From: an uncultured Desulfobacterium sp.
Lineage (GTDB): Bacteria > Desulfobacterota > DSM-4660 > Desulfatiglandales > Desulfatiglandaceae
Assembly: GCA_900258555.1 (NCBI GenBank)
Contig: LT984854.1
Span: 818,856 to 873,210, forward strand
DNA length: 54,355 nucleotides
Reading direction: 5' to 3'
Below, in pieces: positions 16,176 to 22,615 of the stretch. The notes below the pieces were generated by a model, which was not told the origin of the DNA, searched no databases, and saw nothing but the letters and a program-made list of their open reading frames with translations. Both the position numbers and the translations under genes were made by a program. Positions within the stretch are counted from its first letter, which is position 1. Each line of letters opens with the position of its first letter.

Positions 16176-16376
16176 ATGAAACCATGCAATGAGGTTATAT
16201 CTGAAACAATCAGTCTGGCCGAGACAATGCTGCTCTTATCGGACAAAGGAGATTCGTTGAGGGAGGATGACGGATGCGGTATCTTATATGGGGTTCTCAG
16301 GGATTCAGCTTATAAGATCAAGAAAATGGCAGAGGCTGAAAGACAAAATCACATGAAAAGGGATGAATGGAAGTAA
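16176..16376 (+). CDS. Small rubredoxin-associated protein of unknown function
   Basis: 66 aa. The ATG at 16176 follows GGTCAGGA at 6 nt; an upstream in-frame start at 16092 has no such site. The protein is helical, acidic and basic by turns, with one Cys near the N terminus (KPCNEV) and a conserved-looking centre REDDGCGILYGVLRD. I recall similar short proteins next to rubredoxin or rubrerythrin genes in other Desulfobacterota, without an assigned role. It precedes the type II rubredoxin by 31 bp and is probably cotranscribed with it. Confidence 0.6.
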   Translation: MKPCNEVISETISLAETMLLLSDKGDSLREDDGCGILYGVLRDSAYKIKKMAEAERQNHMKRDEWK

Positions 16377-16407
16377 ATATAAAAACATCTGATTTACGGA
16401 GCGACGC

Positions 16408-16590
16408 ATGGCAACACCAGAGCAAATGTATCAATGTCAGACGACAACCTGCGGGTATATTTACAACCCGGATAAAGGCGACAAGAAAGGCAAAATCCCC
16501 AAGGGGACGGCTTTTGAAGATCTGCCGGATGACTGGAAATGTCCGGTATGCGGGGCATCAAAAAAGATGTTCAAATGCCTTGGCGGGTAA
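16408..16590 (+). CDS. Rubredoxin, type II (CX4C)
   Basis: 60 aa. The first metal-binding pair is CQTTTC, with four residues between the cysteines instead of two; the second is [14 protein letters not shown] and [20 protein letters not shown] are otherwise classical rubredoxin. The CX4C spacing defines the type II rubredoxins known from Desulfovibrio. It carries one electron on a Fe(Cys)4 centre in the cytosol, here probably to rubrerythrin, desulfoferrodoxin or the flavodiiron protein encoded nearby. Confidence 0.93.
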   Translation: MATPEQMYQCQTTTCGYIYNPDKGDKKGKIPKGTAFEDLPDDWKCPVCGASKKMFKCLGG

Positions 16591-16682
16591 AGTATAAGCT
16601 GAAAGCCGATCATGAAGGCAGAGAGTTTGATCAAAAAATTTATATAATTATTTACATCTTAAAGGCTATGGAGGGAATTTAA

Positions 16683-17258
16683 ATGGCTAATTTAAAAGGC
16701 ACCAAGACAGAAAAAAACATCTTGACGGCATTTGCCGGGGAATCACAGGCGCGGAATCGTTACACCTATTTTGCAAGTCAGGCGAAGAAAGACGGCTACA
16801 TTCAGATCCAATCCATATTTGAGGAAACCGCAAGCCAGGAGAAGGAACACGCAAAAAGGCTTTTTAAGCTTCTGGAAGGTGGAGAGGTGGAGATCACCGC
16901 CGGTTTTCCAGCCGGGGTCATCGGCAATACACTCGAGAATCTGAACGAGGCGGCTGCCGGAGAAAACTACGAGCACACCCAGATGTACCCGGGCTTTGCA
17001 AAGACGGCGAGGGAAGAGGGTTTCAACAATATCGCCGATATCTTTATGGCCATCGCAGTGGCAGAAAAGCAGCACGAAAAGAGATATAACGACCTTGCCG
17101 CCAATATTAAGGCCGGACGGGTTTTTAAAAGGGAGTCGGAGGTGGTTTGGCGATGCAGAAACTGCGGGTATCTCCATAAGGGAAATGAGGCACCTGACAA
17201 ATGCCCTGCCTGTGACCATGAACAGGCTCATTTCGAGTTACTGGGCGAAAATTATTAA
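16683..17258 (+). CDS. rbr: Rubrerythrin (NADH/rubredoxin peroxidase)
   Basis: 191 aa, the usual length. The four-helix diiron domain has [11 protein letters not shown] (Glu ligand), [12 protein letters not shown] (ExxxxEKEH), [13 protein letters not shown] and [11 protein letters not shown] ligands. The C-terminal rubredoxin-like domain has [10 protein letters not shown] and [11 protein letters not shown]. It reduces hydrogen peroxide to water with electrons from rubredoxin. Strong GGAGG-type site before the ATG at 16683. It sits between a rubredoxin and desulfoferrodoxin, a common peroxide/superoxide defence order in anaerobes. Confidence 0.96.
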   Translation: MANLKGTKTEKNILTAFAGESQARNRYTYFASQAKKDGYIQIQSIFEETASQEKEHAKRLFKLLEGGEVEITAGFPAGVIGNTLENLNEAAAGENYEHTQMYPGFAKTAREEGFNNIADIFMAIAVAEKQHEKRYNDLAANIKAGRVFKRESEVVWRCRNCGYLHKGNEAPDKCPACDHEQAHFELLGENY

Positions 17259-17291
17259 CAGGTCACCAACTAATTAAAAGGAGGATTGATC

Positions 17292-17672
17292 ATGACTGAA
17301 AGGCTTGAGATCTACAAATGTGAAATCTGCGGAAATATCGTTGAGGTGCTGCATTCAGGCGCAACAGACCTGACGTGCTGCGGCGCTCCGATGAAGGTTT
17401 TTAAGGAAAATACGGTGGATGCGGCAAGGGAAAAACACGTTCCCGCCGTTCAGAAGACCGCAGATGGTTACAAGGTGAAGGTGGGGGAGGTCGCCCATCC
17501 GATGGAGGAAAAACATTATATTGAGTGGATTGAGGTCATTGCCGGGGGCAAGGCCTATCGTCAATTTTTGAGTCCCGGTCAAGCCCCGGAGGCCGATTTT
17601 AAAGTTGATGATGCAAAGGTCACAGCCCGTGAGTACTGTAATATCCATGGTCTATGGAAGGCAGAGAAATAA
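17292..17672 (+). CDS. dfx: Desulfoferrodoxin (superoxide reductase)
   Basis: 126 aa from the ATG at 17292 (AAGGAGG 8 nt upstream). The N-terminal desulforedoxin-like Fe(Cys)4 site is formed by YKCEICGN and LTCCGAPM. The catalytic centre II has the pattern EKHVPAV (Glu and His), [12 protein letters not shown] (two His) and [10 protein letters not shown] (Cys and His), giving the Fe(His)4Cys site. It reduces superoxide to hydrogen peroxide without making O2, using rubredoxin. This is the two-iron class. It lies 33 bp after rubrerythrin, which would remove the peroxide formed. Confidence 0.96.
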   Translation: MTERLEIYKCEICGNIVEVLHSGATDLTCCGAPMKVFKENTVDAAREKHVPAVQKTADGYKVKVGEVAHPMEEKHYIEWIEVIAGGKAYRQFLSPGQAPEADFKVDDAKVTAREYCNIHGLWKAEK

Positions 17673-17704
17673 AAGGCTATATAGCCGGAAAGGAGGATAA
17701 CAAA

Positions 17705-17857
17705 ATGACAGAGTGGAAATGTAACAAATGCGGTTATATCCTGAAGGCCGACAAGCCGCCGGATACCTGCCCCTCTTGTAAGGAGAAGTGCGAGTTCGTA
17801 GATATCTCATGTTATATCCCCGACTGCGGTAGCACAGGTGTGGACAAGAGATTGTAG
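17705..17857 (+). CDS. Small rubredoxin-like Cys-rich protein
   Basis: 50 aa from the ATG at 17705, which has AAGGAGG at good spacing. CNKCGYILKADKPPDTCPSC is a shortened rubredoxin or rubrerythrin C-terminal domain with two CXXC pairs. After it come CEF and CYIPDCGSTGVDKRL, a tail with two more cysteines that I recall only from small clostridial and deltaproteobacterial proteins. It could bind iron or zinc. Position after desulfoferrodoxin suggests a redox-carrier role. Confidence 0.7.
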   Translation: MTEWKCNKCGYILKADKPPDTCPSCKEKCEFVDISCYIPDCGSTGVDKRL

Positions 17858-17896
17858 TTGAATAACATGTTTGATTTAAATAGAGGAGAAGATCAT

Positions 17897-18358
17897 ATGG
17901 ATTTTGCATCCTTTGACAACATAATTTCCTTTGCAGCAGACAAGGAGAAGGAGGCGGTTGAGTTTTACGACGGCCTGGCCAAACAGGCACCTAACACAGG
18001 GGCAAAAGAGCTATTGCAGGGGTTTGCCAGAGAAGAAGAAAAGCACTATAAAATGCTAAAGGAGTTTGAGATTAATAAACCTAAACTGGATGAATATAAA
18101 TTTAAATGGATTACTGATATTAAAAGAAGCGACTATCTAGTAGACGCACCTTATGACAAGGGCATGGGTTATCCTGATCTGCTCAGGCTTGCGATGAAAA
18201 GGGAGGAGGCTTCTCTCAAGCTGTACAACGAATTACTGGAGAAGGCGGAAAAGCAGGACATAAAAAAGCTGTTTAAAATGTTATGTCAGGAAGAGGCAGG
18301 TCATAAACAGAAGCTTGAAACAATGTATGATGATTATATGGCCAAACAGGGTGATTAG
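17897..18358 (+). CDS. Ferritin-like diiron protein (rubrerythrin family without rubredoxin domain)
   Basis: 153 aa from the ATG at 17897, preceded by AGAGGAGAA; an earlier in-frame start at 17858 has no site and would put the ribosome-binding site inside the gene. Two helical hairpins carry EKEAVEFYDGL, REEEKHYKML, KREEASLKLYNEL and CQEEAGHKQKLE, i.e. the Glu/ExxH ligands of a diiron centre. The rubredoxin domain is missing. Relatives are annotated as ferritin-family or erythrin proteins and probably reduce peroxide or store iron. It follows the small rubredoxin-like gene, which could serve as its detached electron-transfer domain. Confidence 0.85.
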   Translation: MDFASFDNIISFAADKEKEAVEFYDGLAKQAPNTGAKELLQGFAREEEKHYKMLKEFEINKPKLDEYKFKWITDIKRSDYLVDAPYDKGMGYPDLLRLAMKREEASLKLYNELLEKAEKQDIKKLFKMLCQEEAGHKQKLETMYDDYMAKQGD

Positions 18359-18442
18359 ATTTTTATGGCCCAAATTCATCTCTTTCGGGCTCATAAGGGA
18401 TCAGGTCGCAAAAATGCGATAATTGCTGTTTAGGAGGGCAAA

Positions 18443-18877
18443 ATGGGAAAGGTGTTGGTTGTTTATGCAACGAATAGCGGAGGCACAAAGAGGATCGGAG
18501 ATATTATAGCAGAGGGAATTCGTCTTGAGGGACATGAGGCCGCTGTTGTAAATGTTACGGACATCAAGACCGAAAAGGACCTTGAAGGTTATGATGGTTA
18601 TGCATTAGGCTCGGCCACTTATCATGGTGAGATGATGGGTAAGATGAAGACCATGCTCTTTCTTGCTGAAAAGGCAAACCTTGAAGGGAAGCCGGCGGGT
18701 TCATTCGGCTCATTCGGATGGAGCGGCGAGGCGACAGACAGGATTTTCGACACGATGAAACACATATTCAAGATGGATGTGGTATCCGGGTCTCTAAGAC
18801 TGAAATCCGCCCATCTACAGGGTGGAGTCCAGATGGCGCAGGATTACGGGAGACAGATTGCAAAGAAGCTTAAGTAG
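18443..18877 (+). CDS. Flavodoxin
   Basis: 144 aa, short-chain flavodoxin length. The FMN phosphate loop is ATNSGGTKR, near the N terminus; GSATYHGEMM and GSFGWSGEA match the loops that stack on the isoalloxazine. The closest resemblance is to the flavodoxin half of FprA-type flavodiiron proteins, encoded 2 kb downstream. It carries low-potential electrons in the cytosol. GGAGGGC precedes the ATG. Confidence 0.9.
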   Translation: MGKVLVVYATNSGGTKRIGDIIAEGIRLEGHEAAVVNVTDIKTEKDLEGYDGYALGSATYHGEMMGKMKTMLFLAEKANLEGKPAGSFGSFGWSGEATDRIFDTMKHIFKMDVVSGSLRLKSAHLQGGVQMAQDYGRQIAKKLK

Positions 18878-18925
18878 CCTTGAGCAATTAGCATAAACCA
18901 TCATTCTTTAAGGGAGGATTGAACA

Positions 18926-19108
18926 ATGGCTAGCACACCGAAGCACTGCCCCGGATTTGAGCAGTTTAAGAATCTTAGTACAATTAACTGCAAGTGTCCA
19001 AGCTGCGGAAAGGAAAAAGAGATTTTCTCGGACGAATTTGATAAGACCCATGTATGCTCAGGATGCGGCAAGGAAATTGATTTCACCAAATGTAGTCTTG
19101 AAGAATAG
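18926..19108 (+). CDS. Small Cys-rich zinc-ribbon-like protein
   Basis: 60 aa after GGGAGGA. It has CPGFEQFKNL at the start, then CKCPSCGKEKEIFSDEF and CSGCGKEIDFTKC: two CXXC knuckles of a zinc ribbon plus single cysteines. I recall near-identical architecture beside rubredoxins in Desulfobacterota but no known function. It could be a metal-sensing or redox-sensing module. It sits between the flavodoxin and the short rubredoxin genes. Confidence 0.65.
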   Translation: MASTPKHCPGFEQFKNLSTINCKCPSCGKEKEIFSDEFDKTHVCSGCGKEIDFTKCSLEE

Positions 19109-19150
19109 AAATACAGCTAATATTACGGCTCTTACCAGGAGGTTTTGAAA

Positions 19151-19288
19151 GTGGATAAATACGTTTGCGGCGTGTGTGGTTTTGTATATGATCCGGCGGT
19201 TGAAGGGACACCTTTTGAGGAACTACCAGATGACTGGACCTGCCCGGTTTGCGGGGCATCGAAGGATCAATTTGAAAAAGAGGCCTAG
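19151..19288 (+). CDS. Short rubredoxin (45 aa, loop-deleted type)
   Basis: 45 aa, too short for most gene-finder cut-offs. The GTG at 19151 has AGGAGG 8 nt upstream (19137-19142); the TTG at 19145 is too close to it. [10 protein letters not shown] and [11 protein letters not shown] give the Fe(Cys)4 site. Compared with the next rubredoxin, the GDPDGGI loop before the [10 protein letters not shown] stretch is missing. This is the same shortening as in the 45-residue rubredoxin of Desulfovibrio desulfuricans. Electron carrier in the cytosol. Confidence 0.88.
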   Translation: MDKYVCGVCGFVYDPAVEGTPFEELPDDWTCPVCGASKDQFEKEA

Positions 19289-19319
19289 GAAATCAACATA
19301 TTGGATGGAGGCAATAGAA

Positions 19320-19478
19320 ATGGATAGATATGTATGTACCATGTGCGGATACGTTTATGATCCTAAAGAGGGCGACCCGGATGGCGGCATTGAACCAGGC
19401 ACACCCTTTGAAGATCTGCCCGATGATTGGACCTGCCCGATTTGCGGGGCGTCCAAGGCGGAGTTTAATAAGGAGTAA
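19320..19478 (+). CDS. Rubredoxin, classical type I
   Basis: 52 aa. The ATG at 19320 follows GGAGG (19307-19311) at 8 nt; a longer upstream reading has no site and overlaps the previous rubredoxin. [19 protein letters not shown] and [11 protein letters not shown] give the standard CX2C...CX2C site with the full loop. It is the third rubredoxin gene within 3 kb and is only 31 bp after the second. Likely donor to the flavodiiron protein encoded 1.4 kb downstream. Confidence 0.95.
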   Translation: MDRYVCTMCGYVYDPKEGDPDGGIEPGTPFEDLPDDWTCPICGASKAEFNKE

Positions 19479-19482
19479 CAAG

Positions 19483-19525
19483 GGAATTGTTAATTTTTAA
19501 TGCTGAATGCTTAATTACTGAACAG
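19483..19525. repeat. Degenerate AT-rich word repeat
   Basis: The spacer between two small genes reads as slightly varied copies of TTAATGCTTAATT (GTTAATTTTTAATG, CTGAATGCTTAATT, ACTGAAC). It resembles one arm of the other word-like repeats here. It ends just before the ribosome-binding site of the next gene. Confidence 0.3.
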
Positions 19526-19535
19526 GAGGCATAAA

Positions 19536-19745
19536 ATGACAGGTAAAAAGTACCGCATAGAAACCATGTGCCCAAAATGTGGATGCAGTGCAGTGAGCCA
19601 TCTTTCTCCTGATGAAATCAAGAAAAGATTCGGCGATGTCCCTAATGTGGAAATGGAATGCCATGAGTGCATGTTGAAATATGAGACTCCCATGGAAAAG
19701 GCGTGCCCGGAATGGGATAATGAATGCAGACTAAAAGGCAAATGA
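19536..19745 (+). CDS. Small Cys-rich protein of unknown function
   Basis: 69 aa, strong AGGAGG site. Contains CPKCGCSAVSHLSPDEIKKR, then ECHECMLKYET and two single cysteines near the end (KACPEWDNEC). The first part looks like half a zinc ribbon, and the CHEC pair could complete it. No family recognised with confidence. Its stop codon overlaps the start of the PAS kinase gene (ATGA), so the two are translationally coupled. This hints at a functional link with the sensor. Confidence 0.6.
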   Translation: MTGKKYRIETMCPKCGCSAVSHLSPDEIKKRFGDVPNVEMECHECMLKYETPMEKACPEWDNECRLKGK

Positions 19746-20869
19746 AATCAACAAAGGCCGGGCCGCATCACAGTCAAGATGAGGAGTTGTCAATCCTTCG
19801 GAGTGCTGTAGACAACACAAATGAGGCCTTTGTCACTATTGATGAAAACCACGAGGTTGTGCTGTTTAACAGGGCTGCTGAAAAGACCTTTGGATACAGC
19901 CGGGAAGAGGTGATCGGTAAAGACCTCAGCCTAATTATGACCCCCGGCTGTAGCCAGGATCATCGCAGTGCCGTCCAAAACTATATAAGGACAAGGCGTC
20001 CGAAACGGATCGGGCACGATACGGAGCTTAGTGCACCAAAAAGGGGAGGAGGCACATTTCCGGCAAACATATCATTTTCAGTTGCCGAGGTTGGCGGAAG
20101 GCTCTATTTCACTGCAATTATAAGTGATTTGACTGAAAAAAAGATTTTACAAAAACAGGTCGAAAAGTCAGAACGTCTTGCGGCCCTGGGGCAGTTTGTG
20201 GCAGAAATAACCCATGAGATAAAAAATCCATTGATGATTATCGGTGGTTTTGCCAACCAGCTTCTCAGGAACTCCTCCGATGATAATGCCGCTTCAAAGC
20301 TGAAGGTCATCTGTGGAGAGGTGTTGAGGCTTGAAAGGCTTTTAAATGATCTCAAGGAGTTTTATCAGCCAGTAAAGTTGGTATTGGAGAAATTTGAAAT
20401 AGGGAGCTTTCTGTCTGACATTAAATCTTTGGTAGATGAAGAGTGCAGGACAAAGGGTATTAATATCGAATTAAACATTGACAAAATACCTTTTTTTATC
20501 GAGGCGGACAGGGATAAGCTAAAACAGGTAATATTGAATCTGTTAAAAAACGCGATTGAGGCCATGCAAAATGGCGGTAAATTACAAATACATTCTACTA
20601 AAGATAACGGGTTAATCGAGATTTCAATCGCCGATGAAGGATGTGGTATTGAAGAGTGTGACAGGGAAAGGATATTTTCTCCGTTTTTCACAACAAAAAA
20701 AAACGGCACGGGCCTTGGCCTTAGCATTTCAAAAGGCATTATTGACTCGCATGCGGGTTCTGCTTTTTCCGTTACAAGCGAGGTGGGAAAGGGAAGCATT
20801 TTTAAGATAACCATGCCGGCAGTAAAGCCGCCGGATGAAGATAAGGTGAAGAGTAATGAAACCGATTGA
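19742..20869 (+). CDS. Soluble PAS-domain histidine kinase
   Basis: 375 aa from the ATG at 19742, which overlaps the previous stop as ATGA. PAS domain at residues ~18-130 (VLFNRAAEKTFGYSREEVIG, FixL/NtrB-like), HisKA with EITHEIKNPLMIIGG (phospho-His H158), HATPase_c with NLLKNAIEAM, DEGCGI and GTGLGLSISKGI. No membrane segment, so it senses a cytosolic signal, perhaps O2 or redox state through the PAS domain. No response regulator gene is adjacent. The last 14 bases overlap the flavodiiron protein gene, which strongly suggests it monitors the O2 defence genes around it (inference). Confidence 0.9.
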   Translation: MKSTKAGPHHSQDEELSILRSAVDNTNEAFVTIDENHEVVLFNRAAEKTFGYSREEVIGKDLSLIMTPGCSQDHRSAVQNYIRTRRPKRIGHDTELSAPKRGGGTFPANISFSVAEVGGRLYFTAIISDLTEKKILQKQVEKSERLAALGQFVAEITHEIKNPLMIIGGFANQLLRNSSDDNAASKLKVICGEVLRLERLLNDLKEFYQPVKLVLEKFEIGSFLSDIKSLVDEECRTKGINIELNIDKIPFFIEADRDKLKQVILNLLKNAIEAMQNGGKLQIHSTKDNGLIEISIADEGCGIEECDRERIFSPFFTTKKNGTGLGLSISKGIIDSHAGSAFSVTSEVGKGSIFKITMPAVKPPDEDKVKSNETD

Positions 20870-22040
20870 GATTGCAAAGGATATTTTTTGGGTAGGCTGC
20901 ATTGACTGGAATATACGTGATTTTCACGGCTATTCGACCTATCAGGGTTCAACCTATAATTCATACCTGATATTGGATGATCACGTAACCCTTATTGATA
21001 CGGTAAAAAAGGCGTTTGCCGACCAGTTGATAGCGAATATCTCACAGGTCATTGATCCAAAGAAGATTGAATATGTTGTCAGCAATCACACGGAAATGGA
21101 CCACTCCGGCGGCCTGGCCCGGGTGATGCACAAGGTGGGGGAAGATAAGCCTCTCTATTGTTCCAAGGTCGGACACAAGAACCTTTCGATGCATTTTCAT
21201 AAAAACTGGAATTATCAGCCTGTTGAAAACGGCGGGGAATTAATCCTTGGAAAGCGGAGCCTGACATTTCTTGAGACCAGGATGCTCCACTGGCCGGACA
21301 GTATGTTTTCCTATGTAAAGCAGGAGCGCCTTTTATTTTCAAGTGATGCCTTTGGTCAGCATTATGCCGGACTTGAAAGATTTGATGACCAGATCGGGGA
21401 AAAGATCATGCCCCACGCAAGGAAATACTTTGCAAATATACTTTTATTATATTCACCCTTGATACTTGATCTGGTCGCTAAGGTCACCGACATGAAGCTT
21501 GCCCTTGATATGGTTTGTCCTGACCATGGGATTATCTGGAGATCAGATCCATCTAAGATTATCAAGGCATATGTTGAATGGAGTGAGCAGAAGCCAAAGA
21601 GAAAGGCGCTTGTTGTATATGACACCATGTGGGAAAGCACTGAAAAAATGGCCCATGCGATTGTTGAAGGACTTGGTAAAGATGGGGTTGAGGCCGTGCC
21701 CATGCACCTTCGCAAATGGCATCGTAGTGACATCATAACTGAGGTTTTGGATGCAGGCGCTGTCATAGTCGGCTCTCCGACATTGAATAACGGCCTGTTT
21801 CCCACCGTGAGCGATTTTATGACTTACATGAAGGGACTCAGACCAAAAAACAAGATCGGTGCAGCGTTCGGGTCCTATGGCTGGAGCGGTGAAGCCGTAA
21901 AACTGATCAACAGCCAATTGGAAGCCATGAAATTTGATGTCATTGATCCAGGGATAACAACCCAGTTCGTGCCGGATGAAAAAGGGCTTGAGCAATGTTT
22001 TGAACTGGGACGAAAGATCGCCAGGGCCTTGCCTGAATAA
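20856..22040 (+). CDS. roo: FprA-type flavodiiron protein (rubredoxin:oxygen oxidoreductase)
   Basis: 394 aa, full length for class A. The beta-lactamase-like diiron domain (~1-250) has the complete ligand set SNHTEMDHSGG (H78, E80, D82, H83), a downstream LHWPDSMF His, FSSDAFGQH Asp and CPDHGIIW His. The flavodoxin domain (~255-394) has YDTMWESTEKMA as phosphate loop plus GSPTLNNGLFP and GSYGWSGEA. It reduces O2 to water (some also NO to N2O) with electrons from rubredoxin, in the cytosol. The gene overlaps the PAS kinase gene by 14 bp. Rubredoxin genes lie just upstream, its natural donors. Confidence 0.96.
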   Translation: MKPIEIAKDIFWVGCIDWNIRDFHGYSTYQGSTYNSYLILDDHVTLIDTVKKAFADQLIANISQVIDPKKIEYVVSNHTEMDHSGGLARVMHKVGEDKPLYCSKVGHKNLSMHFHKNWNYQPVENGGELILGKRSLTFLETRMLHWPDSMFSYVKQERLLFSSDAFGQHYAGLERFDDQIGEKIMPHARKYFANILLLYSPLILDLVAKVTDMKLALDMVCPDHGIIWRSDPSKIIKAYVEWSEQKPKRKALVVYDTMWESTEKMAHAIVEGLGKDGVEAVPMHLRKWHRSDIITEVLDAGAVIVGSPTLNNGLFPTVSDFMTYMKGLRPKNKIGAAFGSYGWSGEAVKLINSQLEAMKFDVIDPGITTQFVPDEKGLEQCFELGRKIARALPE

Positions 22041-22096
22041 GGGCAAGGTTTGTCATATGGTAACTGCCGTTATTCATTTTTAAAAGGAGGCTATAA

Positions 22097-22540
22097 ATGC
22101 CTGATCTGATTGTATGGAAGGATCAGGAGTTTGATAAACTCCGTAGAGAAATGGACAGGATATTCGACAAGGCATGGGGTGATTTGGGCCTTACAGGCCT
22201 GAGCACTTCTGGCACAGGGATTCCGGATGTTGATCTGACAGAGACGAGGGACAGGATAGAAATTACGGCGGAAATCCCAGGAATTGATCCAAAGGACATA
22301 AAAATTGATATTAACGAAAGCGACCTTACTATTAATATCGAAAGCAAGGTGAAGAGGGTGACAGGCGGCAAGGGTCTTGTCAAAACACAGCACAGCTACC
22401 AGTCATTTTCTCGCACTATAAGACTTCCCAGCCGAATAAAAGTTGATGATGTAAAGGCCAGTTATAAGGGAGGAGTTTTAAATATCAATATGCCTAAACA
22501 GAAAGTTAAAAAATACCGGGTATTAAAGATCGGAATATGA
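22097..22540 (+). CDS. Hsp20/alpha-crystallin small heat-shock protein
   Basis: 147 aa. The alpha-crystallin domain spans residues ~40-138, with IPDVDLTETRDRIEITAEIPG at its start, the SFSRTIRLPSRIKVDDVKA strand segment and the GGVLNINMPK motif. The N terminus is short and amphipathic. ATP-independent holdase that keeps unfolding proteins soluble. Preceded by AAAGGAGG. It lies 57 bp after the flavodiiron protein and 76 bp before a Lon-like protease gene, a stress-repair grouping. Confidence 0.93.
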   Translation: MPDLIVWKDQEFDKLRREMDRIFDKAWGDLGLTGLSTSGTGIPDVDLTETRDRIEITAEIPGIDPKDIKIDINESDLTINIESKVKRVTGGKGLVKTQHSYQSFSRTIRLPSRIKVDDVKASYKGGVLNINMPKQKVKKYRVLKIGI

Positions 22541-22615
22541 ACATGTTTGCGAATCATCTGCGGGATTAAAACACGGGCGCTATTTCAGATAGACAAAATA
22601 CGAGGAGACCTATAA

